NCBI RefSeq assembly: GCF_000283155.1
Contig: NW_004454166.1
Span: forward strand, 6,607,468 to 6,671,467
DNA from: Ceratotherium simum simum
Lineage: Eukaryota > Chordata > Mammalia > Perissodactyla > Rhinocerotidae
Direction of reading: 5' to 3'
Length of the DNA stretch: 64,000 nt
Part shown: positions 47,055-59,810 of the stretch, in pieces
How the letters are laid out: each line of letters opens with the position of its first letter
How positions within the stretch are numbered: position 1 is the first letter of the stretch
Notes under the pieces: generated by a model
Seen by the model: only the letters and a program-made list of their open reading frames with translations
What the model was told of the DNA's origin: nothing
The model's database searches: none
Made by a program: the position numbers and the translations under genes

Positions 47055-47185
47055 TATCATTCTTTCAATGATTCAATAGTCATTCCTGGGGTGCATGCTG
47101 TGAAAAGCAATGTGCTAAGTGGTGGTAACAGATAATTAAAAAGCTATGGTTCTTAACCTCAAAGATCTCACAGGCTAGTAGACCA
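47055..47185 (-). mobile_element. L2 end, reverse strand
   Basis: TTCAATAGTCATTCCTGGGG, AAAAGCAATGTGCTAAGTGG and CTTAACCTCAAAGATCTCAC follow the reversed L2 3' end. Confidence 0.6.
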
Positions 47186-48164
47186 TGCAAGCCCAGTGTA
47201 GTGATTGCCATTTTAATATTCTCCTTCACATACAAATTGCATATAAAGCAAATTTTCAAAAGTTACCTAATACATCAGAGGCTTTGAGGCTGGATTCCAC
47301 CTTAATTATTTCTTGCAGTAATTCTGAAAAATGTAGGCACATTGAAAATATAAGTAATTACAAAGATAAATTTTTACCAAAAGTGATTTGGATTCAAACT
47401 ACATACAAGGAAGATTAGAGATTTCAAATCATATATTCAAAGCTTTGGTTGATTGTGAGCTCTGTATTTTACTTTTAAAAAATACTTACTGTGATATTTT
47501 TCTTGTTTCTATTGAATTTAAAATATTATCTCCTGCAACTTGCTTTTCTAGGGAAGAACATTAGAAAACGGCGTTGTTCTATAAGGTGTGGTAAGCCGAA
47601 TGTGCTTATTTCTACAAGAAGATAAGCTACTTTGTATTATAAGCTTGACAGTAAGCAAGGGTATCTACTGACAAAATAAATTTTCTATCAAAATAAAACT
47701 GAAGGAGGCATTTGCTTCAGATATGTGAACAAAAGAACTATTCTCTGGAATTAACTGAAATTTATACTGTTAGAAGTTTTTCCAGGTTATCCTCTTTATT
47801 CTTTTCTGTAGTTTTAAAAATTGATTTGTTTTTTCATAATGAAATCAATAGTATTTAGTTTAATGAATAGTAAATAGAGAAAGAGATGTAATGGTATTAG
47901 AAAGGCAGAAAAGCAACTTTTACAGGATTATTTTATTTTTTGATTATAAACATGATAACATGTACATTGTACACAAACACAAAATTTTAAAAATAGAATT
48001 AGGAAAGAAATAATCCCACAACACAGCCAATCACTTAAAATAATGATGAATTTATTTCAAAATGTTTTCTAGTACAGATTTTAATAAAATTAAAAGCCAA
48101 ATAGAATAGTGTCATTAAATCAACAAATATTGGAAAACTTAGCAGCAAATGTTGGGAGATTTTT
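47186..48164. other. AT-rich sequence, possible L1 3'-end scrap
   Basis: 47930-48030 (GATTATAAACATGATAACATGT, AAATAATCCCACAACACAGCC) resembles the reversed 3' end of an old L1ME-type LINE. The rest is not assigned. Confidence 0.4.
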
Positions 48165-48545
48165 GAATAAACAAACAAGTATAAACTACTGGTAGTATTG
48201 TAATTCTGAATCATATTTTTGGAAAGCCATATGGAAGTGTTACAAGGCATACAAATATTCATTCCTACTCACCCAGTTATGTTTTCCCTAAGAATTTAAC
48301 ATAAGAAAATAATTCAACCTAAGGAAAAAAGTTATGTGTAGATATTTATTTTTGAATTAAATATACGAACCACAACTTGGACAATTCTAATGTTAATGAA
48401 TGAAATATGCTGTGGATACTGAGAATGGAAACCATGAAGACTGCATCAAAACATTTTTTTAGTTTTAGAAATAAAATGTAAAAGTCAGACAATCAAAAGC
48501 AAAAATTTTATGACTACAACTCTAAAATACATGTATGCATAATTA
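48165..48545 (+). mobile_element. Old L1M fragment (tentative)
   Basis: GGAAAGCCATATGGAAGTGT, CCCAGTTATGTTTTCCCTAAG and AACATAAGAAAATAATTCAA follow ORF2 3' sequence of old L1M elements. Decay is strong. Confidence 0.5.
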
Positions 48546-49589
48546 GGCACATTGAAGATGATGTTTCTGAATTAAAATTTTTTCTAAAGTTTATATAAAT
48601 TCTTCTTTTTATTAATAATATTATTAGTTGTAGTAGGGATAGTAACACCAATAACATAATAGTAGTAGAGGTATTAATTACTGAAGTTCTCTGTTGGATG
48701 TTTTCAATACAAAGAAATATCTACTAGTGGGAACGTTTAGATGGGAATATTTAATATCATAAAGTACTTTTTGTATTGTTTGCATAGAATATGAAAAAAT
48801 AGTCTTTGCCCCGTATTCATGTAGGTACCTCTCCTGGCCTCTTTATATACTCCTTCTAACACCTACATGGAGGCTATGGTAGCCCACTGTGAAAGATGCC
48901 AGAGTCTGATCCAAGGATACTGTCTTCTATTACTCACAAAGCTACTGGTCCTTTCTCTTCTGGGAATTATACTTTGAACCCTTAATATTACATATACATA
49001 TGTGTGTGTGTATGTGTGTGTGTGTGTGTTTAATTGCTCCCCCTAAACACACACAATCATGTGGGGTGTCAGGGTGGGCTATCTTCTGAATGACATACAG
49101 TTTTTCTCAAAGTATCAGATCTCCTTCGGCTTCAAAACTACCTCATTATATTTAACACAAACTTTATTACCTGCGAAAATCTCTTGGGGAAACCACCCTA
49201 TAATTTCTTTAGCATGCTGGAATTATTTTTGCAATCCCAACCTAGTCTAGGCACTTGCCTATTGTGCAAACTTTCTGGCACTTAAAAATTGAGCTTTCTG
49301 TGTGACTGGCTGAGGACAGAGTTCAAATATGAATAAACATTCACTAGACAGTTACTGAAGCCACAGAGAAAGATTTTGCTATCCTAACAACTTATTTTTC
49401 TAGATGGTATAATATGGATTGTTGATTTCCTTCTCTCGTCTTCCTTTTTCTAGTATTTTTTTGATAATCAAAATAATTTTCTAAAATTCAATAATGTTGT
49501 GATTGGGAAATGCTGTTATGAGGAAATATTATGGACTATTTTATTATTTAGATGTCACAGAAACAACTCAACTGGCATATGTGAAAGAT
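48546..49589. other. Unassigned sequence with a TG microsatellite
   Basis: There is no gene. An imperfect (TG)n lies at 48999-49029. The open frame 49059-49250 is unsupported. Confidence 0.5.
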
Positions 49590-49770
49590 GGTACTTTAAA
49601 AATCCTAGCTTTAGTATTTACTATCTGAGTGACCTTCATGGAGCCATCAGGTTTCTTTGAACCTCCATTTCCTCATCTATTCAATGGACAGAGCATAATG
49701 CTTCAGCTAGGTACCTTACAGTCTTGAGGTGAGACTGAAAAATATCATGTTTTAAGTGTTTTGAATACTG
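49590..49770 (+). mobile_element. MIR SINE
   Basis: TCCTAGCTTTAGTATTTACTAT, CTGAGTGACCTTCATGGAGC, AACCTCCATTTCCTCATCTA and GACAGAGCATAATGCTTCAG follow the MIR core in order, with an insert of about ten bases. Confidence 0.7.
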
Positions 49771-51724
49771 TAATGTATAATTCAAACTTTTTTATTAATA
49801 CTATCTATGAAAAATTAATTTCTTCTCCAAGAAATTTGCAATTATGTACAAAACCCTACAAAATGGTGTGTAAATCAAGTGAATTTGGTGACAGATGTCT
49901 TATGTTCTCTTCCACACATCTCACCAGTGAGAAAGAGAGGATCAGGTGACAAGGATAAAAGGGAAGAGTAGCTATGTTACAACTGAGTAAACTGAGAGGC
50001 CAAAAACAGGGGAAAAATGGCATGAGAATCTTATATTTATCTCACTGGTCTGCAGAAGGGTAATTGAGTAATAAAGAGTTTATACCATATGGAGATTTCC
50101 AAGGAGGCACAATTTAGATGGTTTACAGCTGAATATAATGCTAAGAACCTAAAGCACGGGACAATGGAGAAAATTTGTCAACTTTACAATTTTGTCTTCT
50201 AACAATCTTGTATTATTGTATGATGGGATCAAGTAAAAGGATATAGATATACTCAGATTTTTCTCAGCCAGGAGGTAAAATTTTCAAGTTCACAACGATG
50301 TCCAGTAGCATCATTTTCATATTGATAGTTACTAATGGAGACACTAATGCATTCATTATTTACCTGTATACAATATTATTAGCTATTTAAAGAAAAAAAT
50401 AATTTATATATAACACAAAGCTCCATTAGATTATCTGTAATCATGTAGGTTGAAGCATTTGAGCCAATGCAGCCTTATAAAAATGTAATACTGTATTTTT
50501 AATTGCTAAATTATGTGTGCAATAGATATCCTCACCTTTATACTGTCTCTGACATGTACTTCCATATAGGTCTTTTAAGTCTATGCAGCATATGTGTTTC
50601 TAAAAATTATCATGCTGTGTGAAATCATTCAATAAAGACCACAAAACTTATAGGGAAAATGGGGTTAGGGCCATACTACACAAAAAATTCACGAGTGACG
50701 CATTAAAAATAACAACAAAAATGATAGGAATCTAATAAAAATAATAGCAAAATTTTGCACATTTTAGATAGTTAAATGATACATAAAGGCTACAATAAAT
50801 GTGGCACTTTACCTTGAAAAAGCTGAAGTTTGCTTGGAGAAGTGAGTGTTAAAAGTGTTGCAGCTTGTGAGTAATTATGAAGTGGTAGAAAAAAGGGCGT
50901 CTGAAATGAGATAGACGATTGTAACACAAGATGTGAGTGTGTGTGACTCCTAACACACATGGTAAACTGAGCTATCTAGCAGAGTTTTGAGGTCTGTGTG
51001 TGTGCCTGCCTTTTGTGTATTCCTACCAGCTTAGTGCAACTGGGTGCATTTTTCTACATTCATCAACTGATTCTTCCAATAAAATGGTCCATAAGAAAAC
51101 ACAAGATTCATATTGCGTTCAAATTGTTTCCTAATATATCAGTTGCATTGGAAGAAATTTGTGTTTTCAAAATAAGCACTATAGTGGAACTGACTCTGTG
51201 TATATATTTTAAGTCTGTTGGAAATGCTTCTGGTAACAGATGAGTAAGAAAGATACTATTAGATCAATGTCTCTACTGAAATAACTAAATATCTGGATGT
51301 TATGCGAAGCGATCTATGTAAAGGTATTGAAAAGTGTAGGGAAGCAGGCATACTTGTAATGATTCTACTCTCAAGGGAGGGATTTTTACAATATAAATTC
51401 CAGTTGTTGCTGCCTCTGGATTGAGGACAGAAGCAGCTATCATGCACAAAGTGGCAGGGGAAAAACTGTAGTCTTTCTGGCCTAGGGAAAGAGGACAAAG
51501 TTGTAGACACAGACGAGAGGTAGTGAAAATCTTGCAAGGGAAAGGATAGTAGAGGAAATCCCCAGATCTCTTTGGACCGCATATTTGTCTGACCCCAGAA
51601 CCAAGCATGCATAGTTCAATCTTAAAGCAGCTCAAAGACAAGAGTTTGAACTGAGAATGAAGTTGCCCACCAATAGCAGTGTTTTCAGTTAAGTTCACTT
51701 GGCAATTTCCTTCTATAAAAATGG
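49771..51724. other. AT-rich unassigned sequence
   Basis: Two overlapping minus-strand open frames of 117 and 143 codons (51259-51612, 51300-51731) are the longest in this part. They have no domain, and the larger overlaps the start of the L1M at its right end. I do not call them genes. Nothing else is recognisable. Confidence 0.5.
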
Positions 51725-51848
51725 TACACAAATCATAAAAAAAATCACAGAATCAAGAGTCTCACAACTTAATATTCATATAATGTCCACATGACAATTC
51801 AAAATTACCTGACATTCAAAGAACCAGGAATATGGAGCCCATTCTCAA

Positions 51849-52560
51849 GTGACAAGACAATCAACTGAGAACAACCCCAAGAAGCCCCATATATTGAAAT
51901 TAACAGAAAGGGATTTACAGCTGCTATTAATTTATAGTATTTCTCAGTTATTTAAAATAAAATATAATCTTAACAAATGGAAAAATAGGAAACTTCAGCA
52001 GAAAATAGAAACGATGAAAAAGAGCAAAATGGCAATTCTGGAACTGAAAAAAGTAATATCTGAAAAAAACCTCTGAGTGCAATTAACAACATGATAGAGA
52101 TGACAGGGGGCTTAAGCATAGATAATAAAAATCCACAAAGTTGAAAAACAATTAAAAAAATCGAAAAAAAGTACAAATCCTTATGGATTTGTTATAAATA
52201 TATTAAGTGCCTAGAAGTAGAGTCCTAGAAGAAAATAAGAGAGAGAATAGGGCATAAGAAAACCACTGAAGAAATAATAGCTCAAAATCCAATGAAAATT
52301 GGATGAAGGATGTGTATTAACAGAATAAAGATATTTATTGAAACTTATGCTTGATGAATACAGTAACAACCACACTTAGGCACAGAATAGGCAAACCTTT
52401 GAAAGCCAAAAGAGCGAATGTTGAAAATAGAAAGAGAAACACAATACATTACAAACAGAGTGACAATAAAACAATTAAAACTTACTTCGCATCAGAAACT
52501 ATGGAAGTAAGAAGACAGTGGAATAATATTCTTAAAGTGATGAAAGAAAAATAAGCAAAC
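51849..52560 (+). pseudogene. L1M ORF1 remnant
   Basis: L1 ORF1 encodes an RNA-binding chaperone that packages L1 RNA. Two open pieces remain: 51849-52076 (75 codons) and 52351-52554 (67 codons). The first includes the Lys/Glu/Gln-rich coiled-coil-like zone (for example QQKIETMKKSKMAILELKKV). The second covers part of the C-terminal basic domain. Stops and a frameshift lie between them. The sequence after 52560 (AACTTCAAAATCAGCAAAAA, then AATGCTAAAT) continues ORF1 C-terminal text. The protein could not be made. Confidence 0.75.
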
Positions 52561-52744
52561 AAAAACTATCAATCAAGAACTTCAAAATCAGCAAAAATAT
52601 TTTCCAAGAATGAGCTTGAACTAAGCTAATCTACAGCAATCAAATCTATACTTTAAAAAATGCTAAATGCTAAAAAAGTTCTTTGGACTAAAGAAAAATG
52701 ATACCAGAAGAAAATATAGAGTCTCAGAATCTTATCAGGAATAC

Positions 52745-55700
52745 AGAGGCACATTACATAATGAAAGGGGGAACGTCTCCAAGAAGACAAAACGATCTTT
52801 GATGTGTATTCTCCTAAAAATAGAGTGTCAAAATACCTGAGGCAAAAACTGATAGAACTGCAAGGAGGAATAGACATCATTATAGCTAGAGACATCAACA
52901 CCCTTCTATCAGTAGTTGACAGTTCCAGTAGGCACACAATCGGTAAGGATATAGCTGACTTGAACCACAATATCAATCAATTAATCTAATTGACATTTAT
53001 AGAATACTTCATCCAACAACAACAGAATACACATTCTTCTCAGCCCACATGGAAAATTCACCAAGATATCCCACATTCTGGGCTATAAAACGCACTTTAA
53101 CAAATTTGAAAATAGACATCATACAAAGTATGCTCTCCGACCACAATGGAATTAGATTAGAAATCAATAACAAAAAGGTAGCTGGAAAAAATCCCAAAAT
53201 ACTTGGAGATGAAACAATAAAATTCTAAATAACACACGTATCAGAGAAAAAGTCTCAAGAAAAATTAAAAAATATTTTGAACTAAATGAAAATGAAAGTG
53301 CAACCTATTACAGGGGCCGGCCCCGTGGCTTAGTGGTTAAGTGCGCGCGCTCTGCTACTGGCGGCCCGGGTTTGGATCCCGGGTGCGCACCGACACACTG
53401 CTTGCCCGACCATGCTGAGGCCGCATCCCACATGCAGCAACTAGCAGGATGTGCAACTATGACATACAACTATCTACTGGGGCTTTGGGGAAAAAAAAGG
53501 AGGAGGATTGGCAATAAATGTTAACTCAGAGCCGGTCTTCCTCAGCAAAAAGAGGAGGATTAGTATGGATGTTAGCTCGGGGCTGATCTTCCTCACAAAA
53601 AAAAAAAAAATGCAACCTATTACATATTGTGAGATGCAGCAAAAGTGAGGCTTAGAGGTAAATTTATAGCATTTAATGTATATATTAGAAAATAATAAAG
53701 ATATAAAATTAATAATCTAAAATTCTACCTTAGGAAACTAGAAAAAAAGAAGAGAGAATCAAATTCAAAGTAAGCAGAAGAAAATAAATAATAAAAATCA
53801 GAACAGTAATCAATAGAATTGAAAACAGAAAATCATTAGAGAAATCAATGAAACCAAAAGCTGATTCTTTGAAAAGATCAGTAAATTTGATAAAACCATA
53901 GCCAAGCTAATCAAGAAATAAAGAGAGAAGACACAAAGTGCTAATATCATAAATGAGAGAGGGGTCATCACTACTGATCCCATGAACAGTAAACCAATAT
54001 TATGAACAACTCTATGAGTGCATATTTGATGACCTAGATGAAATGGAAAAATTCCTTGAAAGACACAGTCTATCAAAAATCACACAAGAATAAATAGATC
54101 ATCAGAATGGGTCTCTATCTATTAAAACAATGAATCAACAATTAATAATATTCCAAAACAGAAAAGATCAGGTTGAGATGGTTTCACTGGTGAAATCTGC
54201 CAAATATTTTAAGAGGAATTAATACTTATTCTCTACATTCTCTTCCAGAAACTACATTTCCTAACTCATTCTATGAAGCCAGAATTACCCTAATATTAAA
54301 ACCAAAGACAAATTTGAAAAAGAAAATTACAGACCAATATCCCTCATGAACATAAATGCCACATTCCTCAACAAAATATTAGCAAATCGAATCCAACAAT
54401 ACATAAAAAGAATTACACACCATGACCAAGTGGGATTTATTTTAGTTATGTAAGGCTAGTTCAATGGTCAAAAATCAATTATTGTAATCCATCACATCAA
54501 TAGGCTAAAGAAAAAATCATACAATCATATCAATATACATAATAGTCATTTAACAAAATCCAACATCCACTTATGATAAAATCTCTCAGCAAAGTAGAAA
54601 CAGAGCAGGACTTCCTCAACTTGATAAAGAACATCTAGAAAAACATACAGCTAACATCATTTTTAATGGTGAGAAATTAGATACTTTCCTTCTAAGATCC
54701 AGAACAAGGCAAGGATGTCCTATCTCACAGCATTGTACTGACATTGTCCTAGCTAACGTAATAAGACAAGACAAGGAAGTACAAGATATACCAACAGGGA
54801 AGGTGGAAATAAAACTGTCTGCCTTTGTTTGCAGATGATATGAATGTCTATGTAGAAAATCCCAAAGAATTCATACGCACACATACAACACACACAAACA
54901 ACTCCTGGAACTAATACACAATTATAGCAAAGTTGCAAGATACACAGTTAACATACAAAATTCAATTCCTTTCCTATATACTAGCAAAGAACAATTGAAA
55001 TTTGAAATTAAAAACACAGTGCCATTTACACGAAAATCTCCAAAATGAAATACTTAGGTAGAAATCTAACAAGATAGATATAAGATCTATATGAGGAAAA
55101 CTAAAAAACTGACAAAAATAAATCAAAGAAAATCTAAATAAATGGAGAGAGATTCCATTTTCACAGATAGAAAGACTCAATATTATTAAGATGTCATTTC
55201 TTCCCAGTTTTATCTAAAGAGTCAATACAAATCCAATAAAAATCCCCAAAAGATACTTTTTGGATATTGACAAACTGATTCTAAAGTTTATATGAAAAGG
55301 CAAAATACCGAGAATAGCCAACAAAATATTAAAGAAAAACAAAGTTGGAGGCCTGATACTACCTAACTTCAAGTCTTACTATAAAGCTCCGGAAATCATG
55401 TAAGTGTGGTATTGGTGACAGAAGAGACAAATAGTTCTATTGATCAGAATAGAGAGCCCAGAAATAGGTCCATGCAAATATAGTCAACGTATCTTTGATG
55501 AAAGAGCAAAGACAGTTCAATGAAAAAAAGATAGTCCTTTCAATAAACGATGCTGAGCAAACTAGACACCCACATGAAAAAAATTAATCTAGATAGTGAC
55601 CTTACACCTTTTACAAAAATTAATGCAGAATGTATCATAGCCTTAAATATAAAACGAAAAATTACAAAACTTCGAGAAGACAGCATATGAAAAAAATCTA

Positions 55701-56520
55701 GGTGACCTTGGATGTGGCAATGAGTTTTTAGATACAAAGCAAAGGCATGACCTATGAAAGAAAAAAATTGGTATGTTGGATTTCATTATAATAAAAACAA
55801 AACTTCTTCCCTGTAAAAGACACTGTTAATAGAATAAAGAGATGAGACACAGACTGGAAAAATATCTATTTTTATCTGATAAGGTATTTTACCGAAAACA
55901 TCTTTATCACATATCTGATAAAGAACTCATATCCAAATATACAAATAACTTTTAAAATTGAACAATAAGAAAAAGAACATCATAATTCAAAAGAGGACAA
56001 AGATCTGAAGAGACAAATCACCACAGATAAACATCTGGCAAATAAGCATATGAAAAGATGCTCAATATCATATGTTATTAGAGAATTACAAATTAAAATA
56101 ACAGTAAGATACCACTACACACCTACTAGAATGGCTAAAATCCAAAACACTGACAACACCAAATGCTGACAAAGTTGTGGAACAACAGACACTCTCACTT
56201 ATTGCTGGTATGAATCCAAAATGATGTAGACACTTTGGAAGACAGTTTGGCAGTTCCCAATAAAGCTAATCATAGTCTTACTATAGGATCGAGTAACTGT
56301 ATTCTTAGGTATTTACTCGAATGAGCTGAACACTTATGTTACAAAAAAGCTCAAACATGAATGTTTATTGCAGTTTTATTCATAATTGCCCAAATTTGGA
56401 AGCAACCCAGATGTCCTTCAATAGGTGATGGATAAACAAAATGTGGTACATCCATACAATTGAATATTACTCAATGTTTAAAAGAAATGAGCTATCAAGC
56501 CATGAAACGACAAGGAGGCA
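52745..56520 (+). pseudogene. L1M ORF2 remnant, endonuclease N-terminus missing
   Basis: ORF2 encodes endonuclease plus reverse transcriptase, used for target-primed reverse transcription. The first recognisable ORF2 text is the endonuclease VY(A/S)P region (about 52806), so roughly the first 100 residues are absent. An endonuclease SDH motif, one of its catalytic signatures, is still readable at 53136-53144. The RT catalytic FADD box is intact at 54828-54839, though a frameshift lies just before it. The text continues through the C-terminal zone (GGATAAACAAAATGTGGTACA at about 56427). Many stops are present, so the copy is dead. Confidence 0.85.
53313..53610 (+). mobile_element. Long ERE SINE variant inserted in L1M
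   Basis: It is flanked by perfect 14-bp duplications TGCAACCTATTACA (53299-53312 and 53611-53624). The head GGGGCCGGCCCCGTGGC is followed by a shortened B-box region and the specific body GCAACTAGCAGGATGTGCAA..CTACTGGGGCTTTGGGG, which is shared with the SINE at 60288-60501. It then has two AGGAGGATT..TTAGCTCGG tail modules like those of ERE1 copies, and A14. It is the longest SINE in the window. Confidence 0.97.
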
Positions 56521-56995
56521 TGTAAAATACTAATTGTTAAGTGAAAGAAGCCAATCTGAAGAGGCTATACACTGTATGACTTCAACTACATGACATTCTG
56601 GAAAGATCAAAACTATAGAGACGGTAAAAGGATTGGTGATTGTTACGGATTTGGGCAGGGGAGGAAGAATAGGTAGAATGCAGGTTTTTAGGGTGATGAA
56701 ACTATTCTGTATAATACTATAATGGTGGATACATTGAATTATGCATTTGGCAAAACCCAAAGAACTTTACAACACAGAGTGAACTCTAATGTAAACTATG
56801 GACTTTAGTTAATAATGTAACAATATTAGTTCATCAGTTGTAACAAATATCCGACACCAATGAAAACATTAATAATAAAGAGAACTTTGAGAGGGAGGGT
56901 GGAGAGGGAGTATATGGGAACTTCTGTACTTCCTGCTCTAGTTTTCTGGAAATTTTAAAGTGCTCTAAAAAATCAAGTCTATTAATTTAAAAAAG

Positions 56996-57169
56996 ATGGG
57001 GATGCGGTAAGGATGGATATTGTGAAGGCTACTGGCAGTGTCTATTAAATCTGAGAACCTTGTTAAATTCCCTCTCTAATCTCATAGAAGAAGAAATGAT
57101 ACTTATGTCTAGAACTATTTACTCTCACTGGGGCAATAACAACAAACCTAGCGTAAATGAAACATTTTG
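56996..57169. other. Unassigned short spacer
   Basis: Nothing is recognisable between the L1M end and the next MIR. Confidence 0.5.
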
Positions 57170-57360
57170 GAATTTACAAAGGGCTTCACTTATCTAGTGA
57201 TGACATATATCCTTCCCAGAAACCCAATGAGAAATATAGAGTAGACTTTATGGTTATTCCTGTTGTAGAAAAACTCGATGCTCTGATAGGATAATTAGCT
57301 TGTCCAAAAATACATGATTTGTATTTTTGTATCTGATTTGTATCCCATCCCTTCCTCCAT
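57170..57360 (-). mobile_element. MIR SINE, reverse strand
   Basis: TTTACAAAGGGCTTCACTTA, TATCCTTCCCAGAAACCCAATGAG and ATAGGATAATTAGCTTGTCC follow the reversed MIR. Confidence 0.55.
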
Positions 57361-59099
57361 ACCTCATTGTGAAATCACACTTTCCTTTTAAATTTTTCTT
57401 AAGGAAAATAGACTGGGTGTCCTGATCACAGAATCCCTTGCATATGGTTGGTGAAAATAGCAGATCAGTATATGAAATGGAAAAGTTGTAGACCACTGGC
57501 ACAGTGTCGGCTGCGTCCAGGTTTGCTCTAGGTCCAATGGTGCAGAAAGAAATAGAATGCAGAAATATTCCTTTGATGCTGCAGGGAATTGCCTTATATG
57601 TCAGTAGTTAGACTTGAGGACTGATATAGCATCTTTCATAGTCTAATGTTGTAAAAGGCAGCAAGACCACATCTCTAAGCTTTCTTGACCTATAAAGTTG
57701 CCACACCGTGAGGGCTGCATTGACCACCAGATTTGTGGCTTACCTCCAGGAGGAAAGAAAAAGACAATGAGTAGCTACGTTCACTCCCTTGTAAGCGTAT
57801 CTTGCATATACCCTTGATACGAATCTGTTTGCTCACTTGATAGTGAGCCAAAATGAAAGCAGCTTTGAAACTAAGGCAAGTTCTCATATTTACCAATCTT
57901 TGGAAATCTGTGGTCACTTGATGTTGCTCAGTTTAATTCAATTCAGAAATCACTAGTATTTACAATTCTGCTGGCAGAGCATCAATTAGACTAAATAGCT
58001 GTTCAGGTGAGACTGATTATGGATTAGAATTCTGCTGCTTGTATGTTTGGTGTGGTGAATGGTAGGAGCAAAGGGTTAGTGGAAAAATACTTCCACTGAG
58101 TTTAGTGGAAAAATACTTCCACCGTGTTCAGTGGAAAGAAGGAAATTGTCAAAAAATAAACTGAAAAACAATCTGTTTTCTCAAATTTTAGTTTGAGGAA
58201 ATTGGACAATGAATATTTATTGACAATAATGATTGAGCTGTTTGCCTAGATTCAAGATAAATATAGGTTCTAGAGTCTAAAGTAAAAAGTATTAATGTTG
58301 TTCTAACCTTTCTGAATAAATCACTAGCAGAAAAACTGTCTGTCTGGATCCTGGAAACAGCACTGTAATCAGTGCATGATGTGATCTCTTTTATATCTAA
58401 ACGGCATAAACTAAACATTATTTTCTGTCTGGATCTCTTGCAGAGGCTTGGAATGTTCCTGCCCTGAATACTGATTTCTAACAAGTTGGAAATCTGGGGC
58501 CTGCCAGTGCCTAATGCTCATACAGTTTGAACGTGTGCTCAGACATATATTCTGTTAATAATCTTAACTGAACTCATAAAAAGGAGAGAAGAATAGATAA
58601 AATTCATCACTCTTTGTTTTCTTGACTAACCAATAATAGAAAATCTCCAAATTGACTGCCGCTATTGGAAAAATACAATATATGTAAGGAAAATTGTGGT
58701 TTTGTCTTAAGCAATAATTAATATGCTAGCTATTGCTAAAAGTCACAATTGCATAAAAATTCTGATAAATATTTCACCATTTGTTCTTCCCAAGGAGGCT
58801 AGTGATGCTGGGTGCTTGGCCTGGACATTCTGGAATATGAGTATTCTACTGCACCCAGATCCAAGTAGCAGATCCGGAAATAAGACATTAATCACAGGGG
58901 CAGGATGAATGTATTTGTTGTAATCTTTCTGTTACTGCATTTCCACCCTCCTCTCAACCCTCATGCTAATCTCAGTTCATGGCTCTTAATCACATCCTTG
59001 GACAGATGGCTTTATTTTGTTGTTGCTGCTGTTGTTTATGATAATGATCTTTCAAAACAATTAAAACAGAATAAGATGTATGCATGAATTATAAACAGA
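57361..59099. other. Mostly unique sequence, no gene
   Basis: Open frames at 57254-57502, 57690-57917 and 58188-58484 (minus) and 58723-58908 (plus) are short and have no domain. Apart from the tandem repeat at 58078-58140, nothing stands out. Confidence 0.5.
58078..58140. repeat. 26-bp tandem repeat with inverted GTGGAA/TTCCAC arms
   Basis: Units at 58078-58103 and 58104-58129 are followed by a partial third (AGTGGAAAGAA). Each full unit holds GTGGAA, six bases, then TTCCAC, a perfect 6-bp inverted repeat. Confidence 0.9.
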
Positions 59100-59185
59100 C
59101 ACTCTTTCATTCAATAGTTCATTAGGCTTACCGTGTACCAGGCAGAGAGCTTGATAAAAGAATGCTTTGCTGAGAAAAATAGGCT
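59100..59185 (-). mobile_element. L2 end, reverse strand
   Basis: CTTTCATTCAATAGTTCATTAGG and GTACCAGGCAGAGAGCTTG follow the reversed L2 terminus. Confidence 0.6.
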
Positions 59186-59344
59186 CATCCTTGACCTCAT
59201 TTGTGCATGAATAATATCAATGATTTTCCTTTTGTTTTGTTTATTGATAGTAAGTGCTTTATCTTTTTATTTTTTTAGGAGCTATGAAGAAAAAGGAAAG
59301 GGATTCATTCATTCTTTCATCTGGAGAGGCAATAAATAACATAG

Positions 59345-59550
59345 TTCTAATCCTTGCTTTGCCATTAACAGGCTTTGTAAACCTTGGGTAAATTACATAA
59401 TCTGTCTTGGTCTCAGTTTAGTCATCTGCAAAACCGCCCTAATAGTAGTGTAATGTCAAGGTTTTCTGTAAGGATTAAATGAGTCAATTCATGTAAAGTG
59501 CTTAGATTGAATGCGGCATTTGGTGTTAACATTTTAGCTATTATTATTCC
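59345..59550 (+). mobile_element. MIR SINE, well preserved
   Basis: GTTCTAATCCTTGCTTTGCC, CTTGGGTAAATTACATAATC, CAGTTTAGTCATCTGCAAAA, GTAAGGATTAAATGAGTCAA and ATGTAAAGTGCTTAGATTG give an almost complete MIR. Confidence 0.92.
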
Positions 59551-59649
59551 CTTGTCATAAGATTCATTATAGGTCTCCATACACTATGCCTTTTTGGATA
59601 ATAGCAATTACTCTAATCTATTAATTAATTACATGGTATTAGATAGTTT

Positions 59650-59810
59650 GCTTAGATCTTAACATACATTATTTTACTTCATCCACAACATAGTGAGAGG
59701 ACTGTTATCTTCATTTAGAATTGAACTGAGACACAGGGAAGTTAATCACTGAACAAATATTCAGACCATGGTTGTGTGATTCCACAGCCAGACTAAGATA
59801 AGGATATGCT
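59650..59810 (-). mobile_element. MIR SINE, reverse strand
   Basis: CATTATTTTACTTCATCCAC, TAGTGAGAGGACTGTTATCTTC, TTGAACTGAGACACAGGGAAG and GTGTGATTCCACAGCCAGAC follow the reversed MIR. It lies head to head with the preceding forward MIR. Confidence 0.75.

Larger units (their letters stand above)
51725..56995 (+). mobile_element. Nearly complete old L1M LINE, inactive
   Basis: Order on the plus strand: 5' UTR/ORF1 lead-in (51725-51850), ORF1 (to about 52560), ORF2 endonuclease from mid-domain (about 52745), reverse transcriptase, C-terminal region, and a 3' UTR ending with CTCTAAAAAATCAAGTCTATT near 56990. The 3' UTR words GTAAACTATGGACTTTAGTT and TTCATCAGTTGTAACAAAT are typical of L1M. Every frame is broken. 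An ERE SINE (53313-53610) splits it. Start and end are approximate. Confidence 0.9.

Noticed and set aside
51259..51731. Minus-strand open frames of 117 and 143 codons
   Set aside because: They overlap each other in different frames, have no domain and no splice or promoter context, and run into the start of the L1M.
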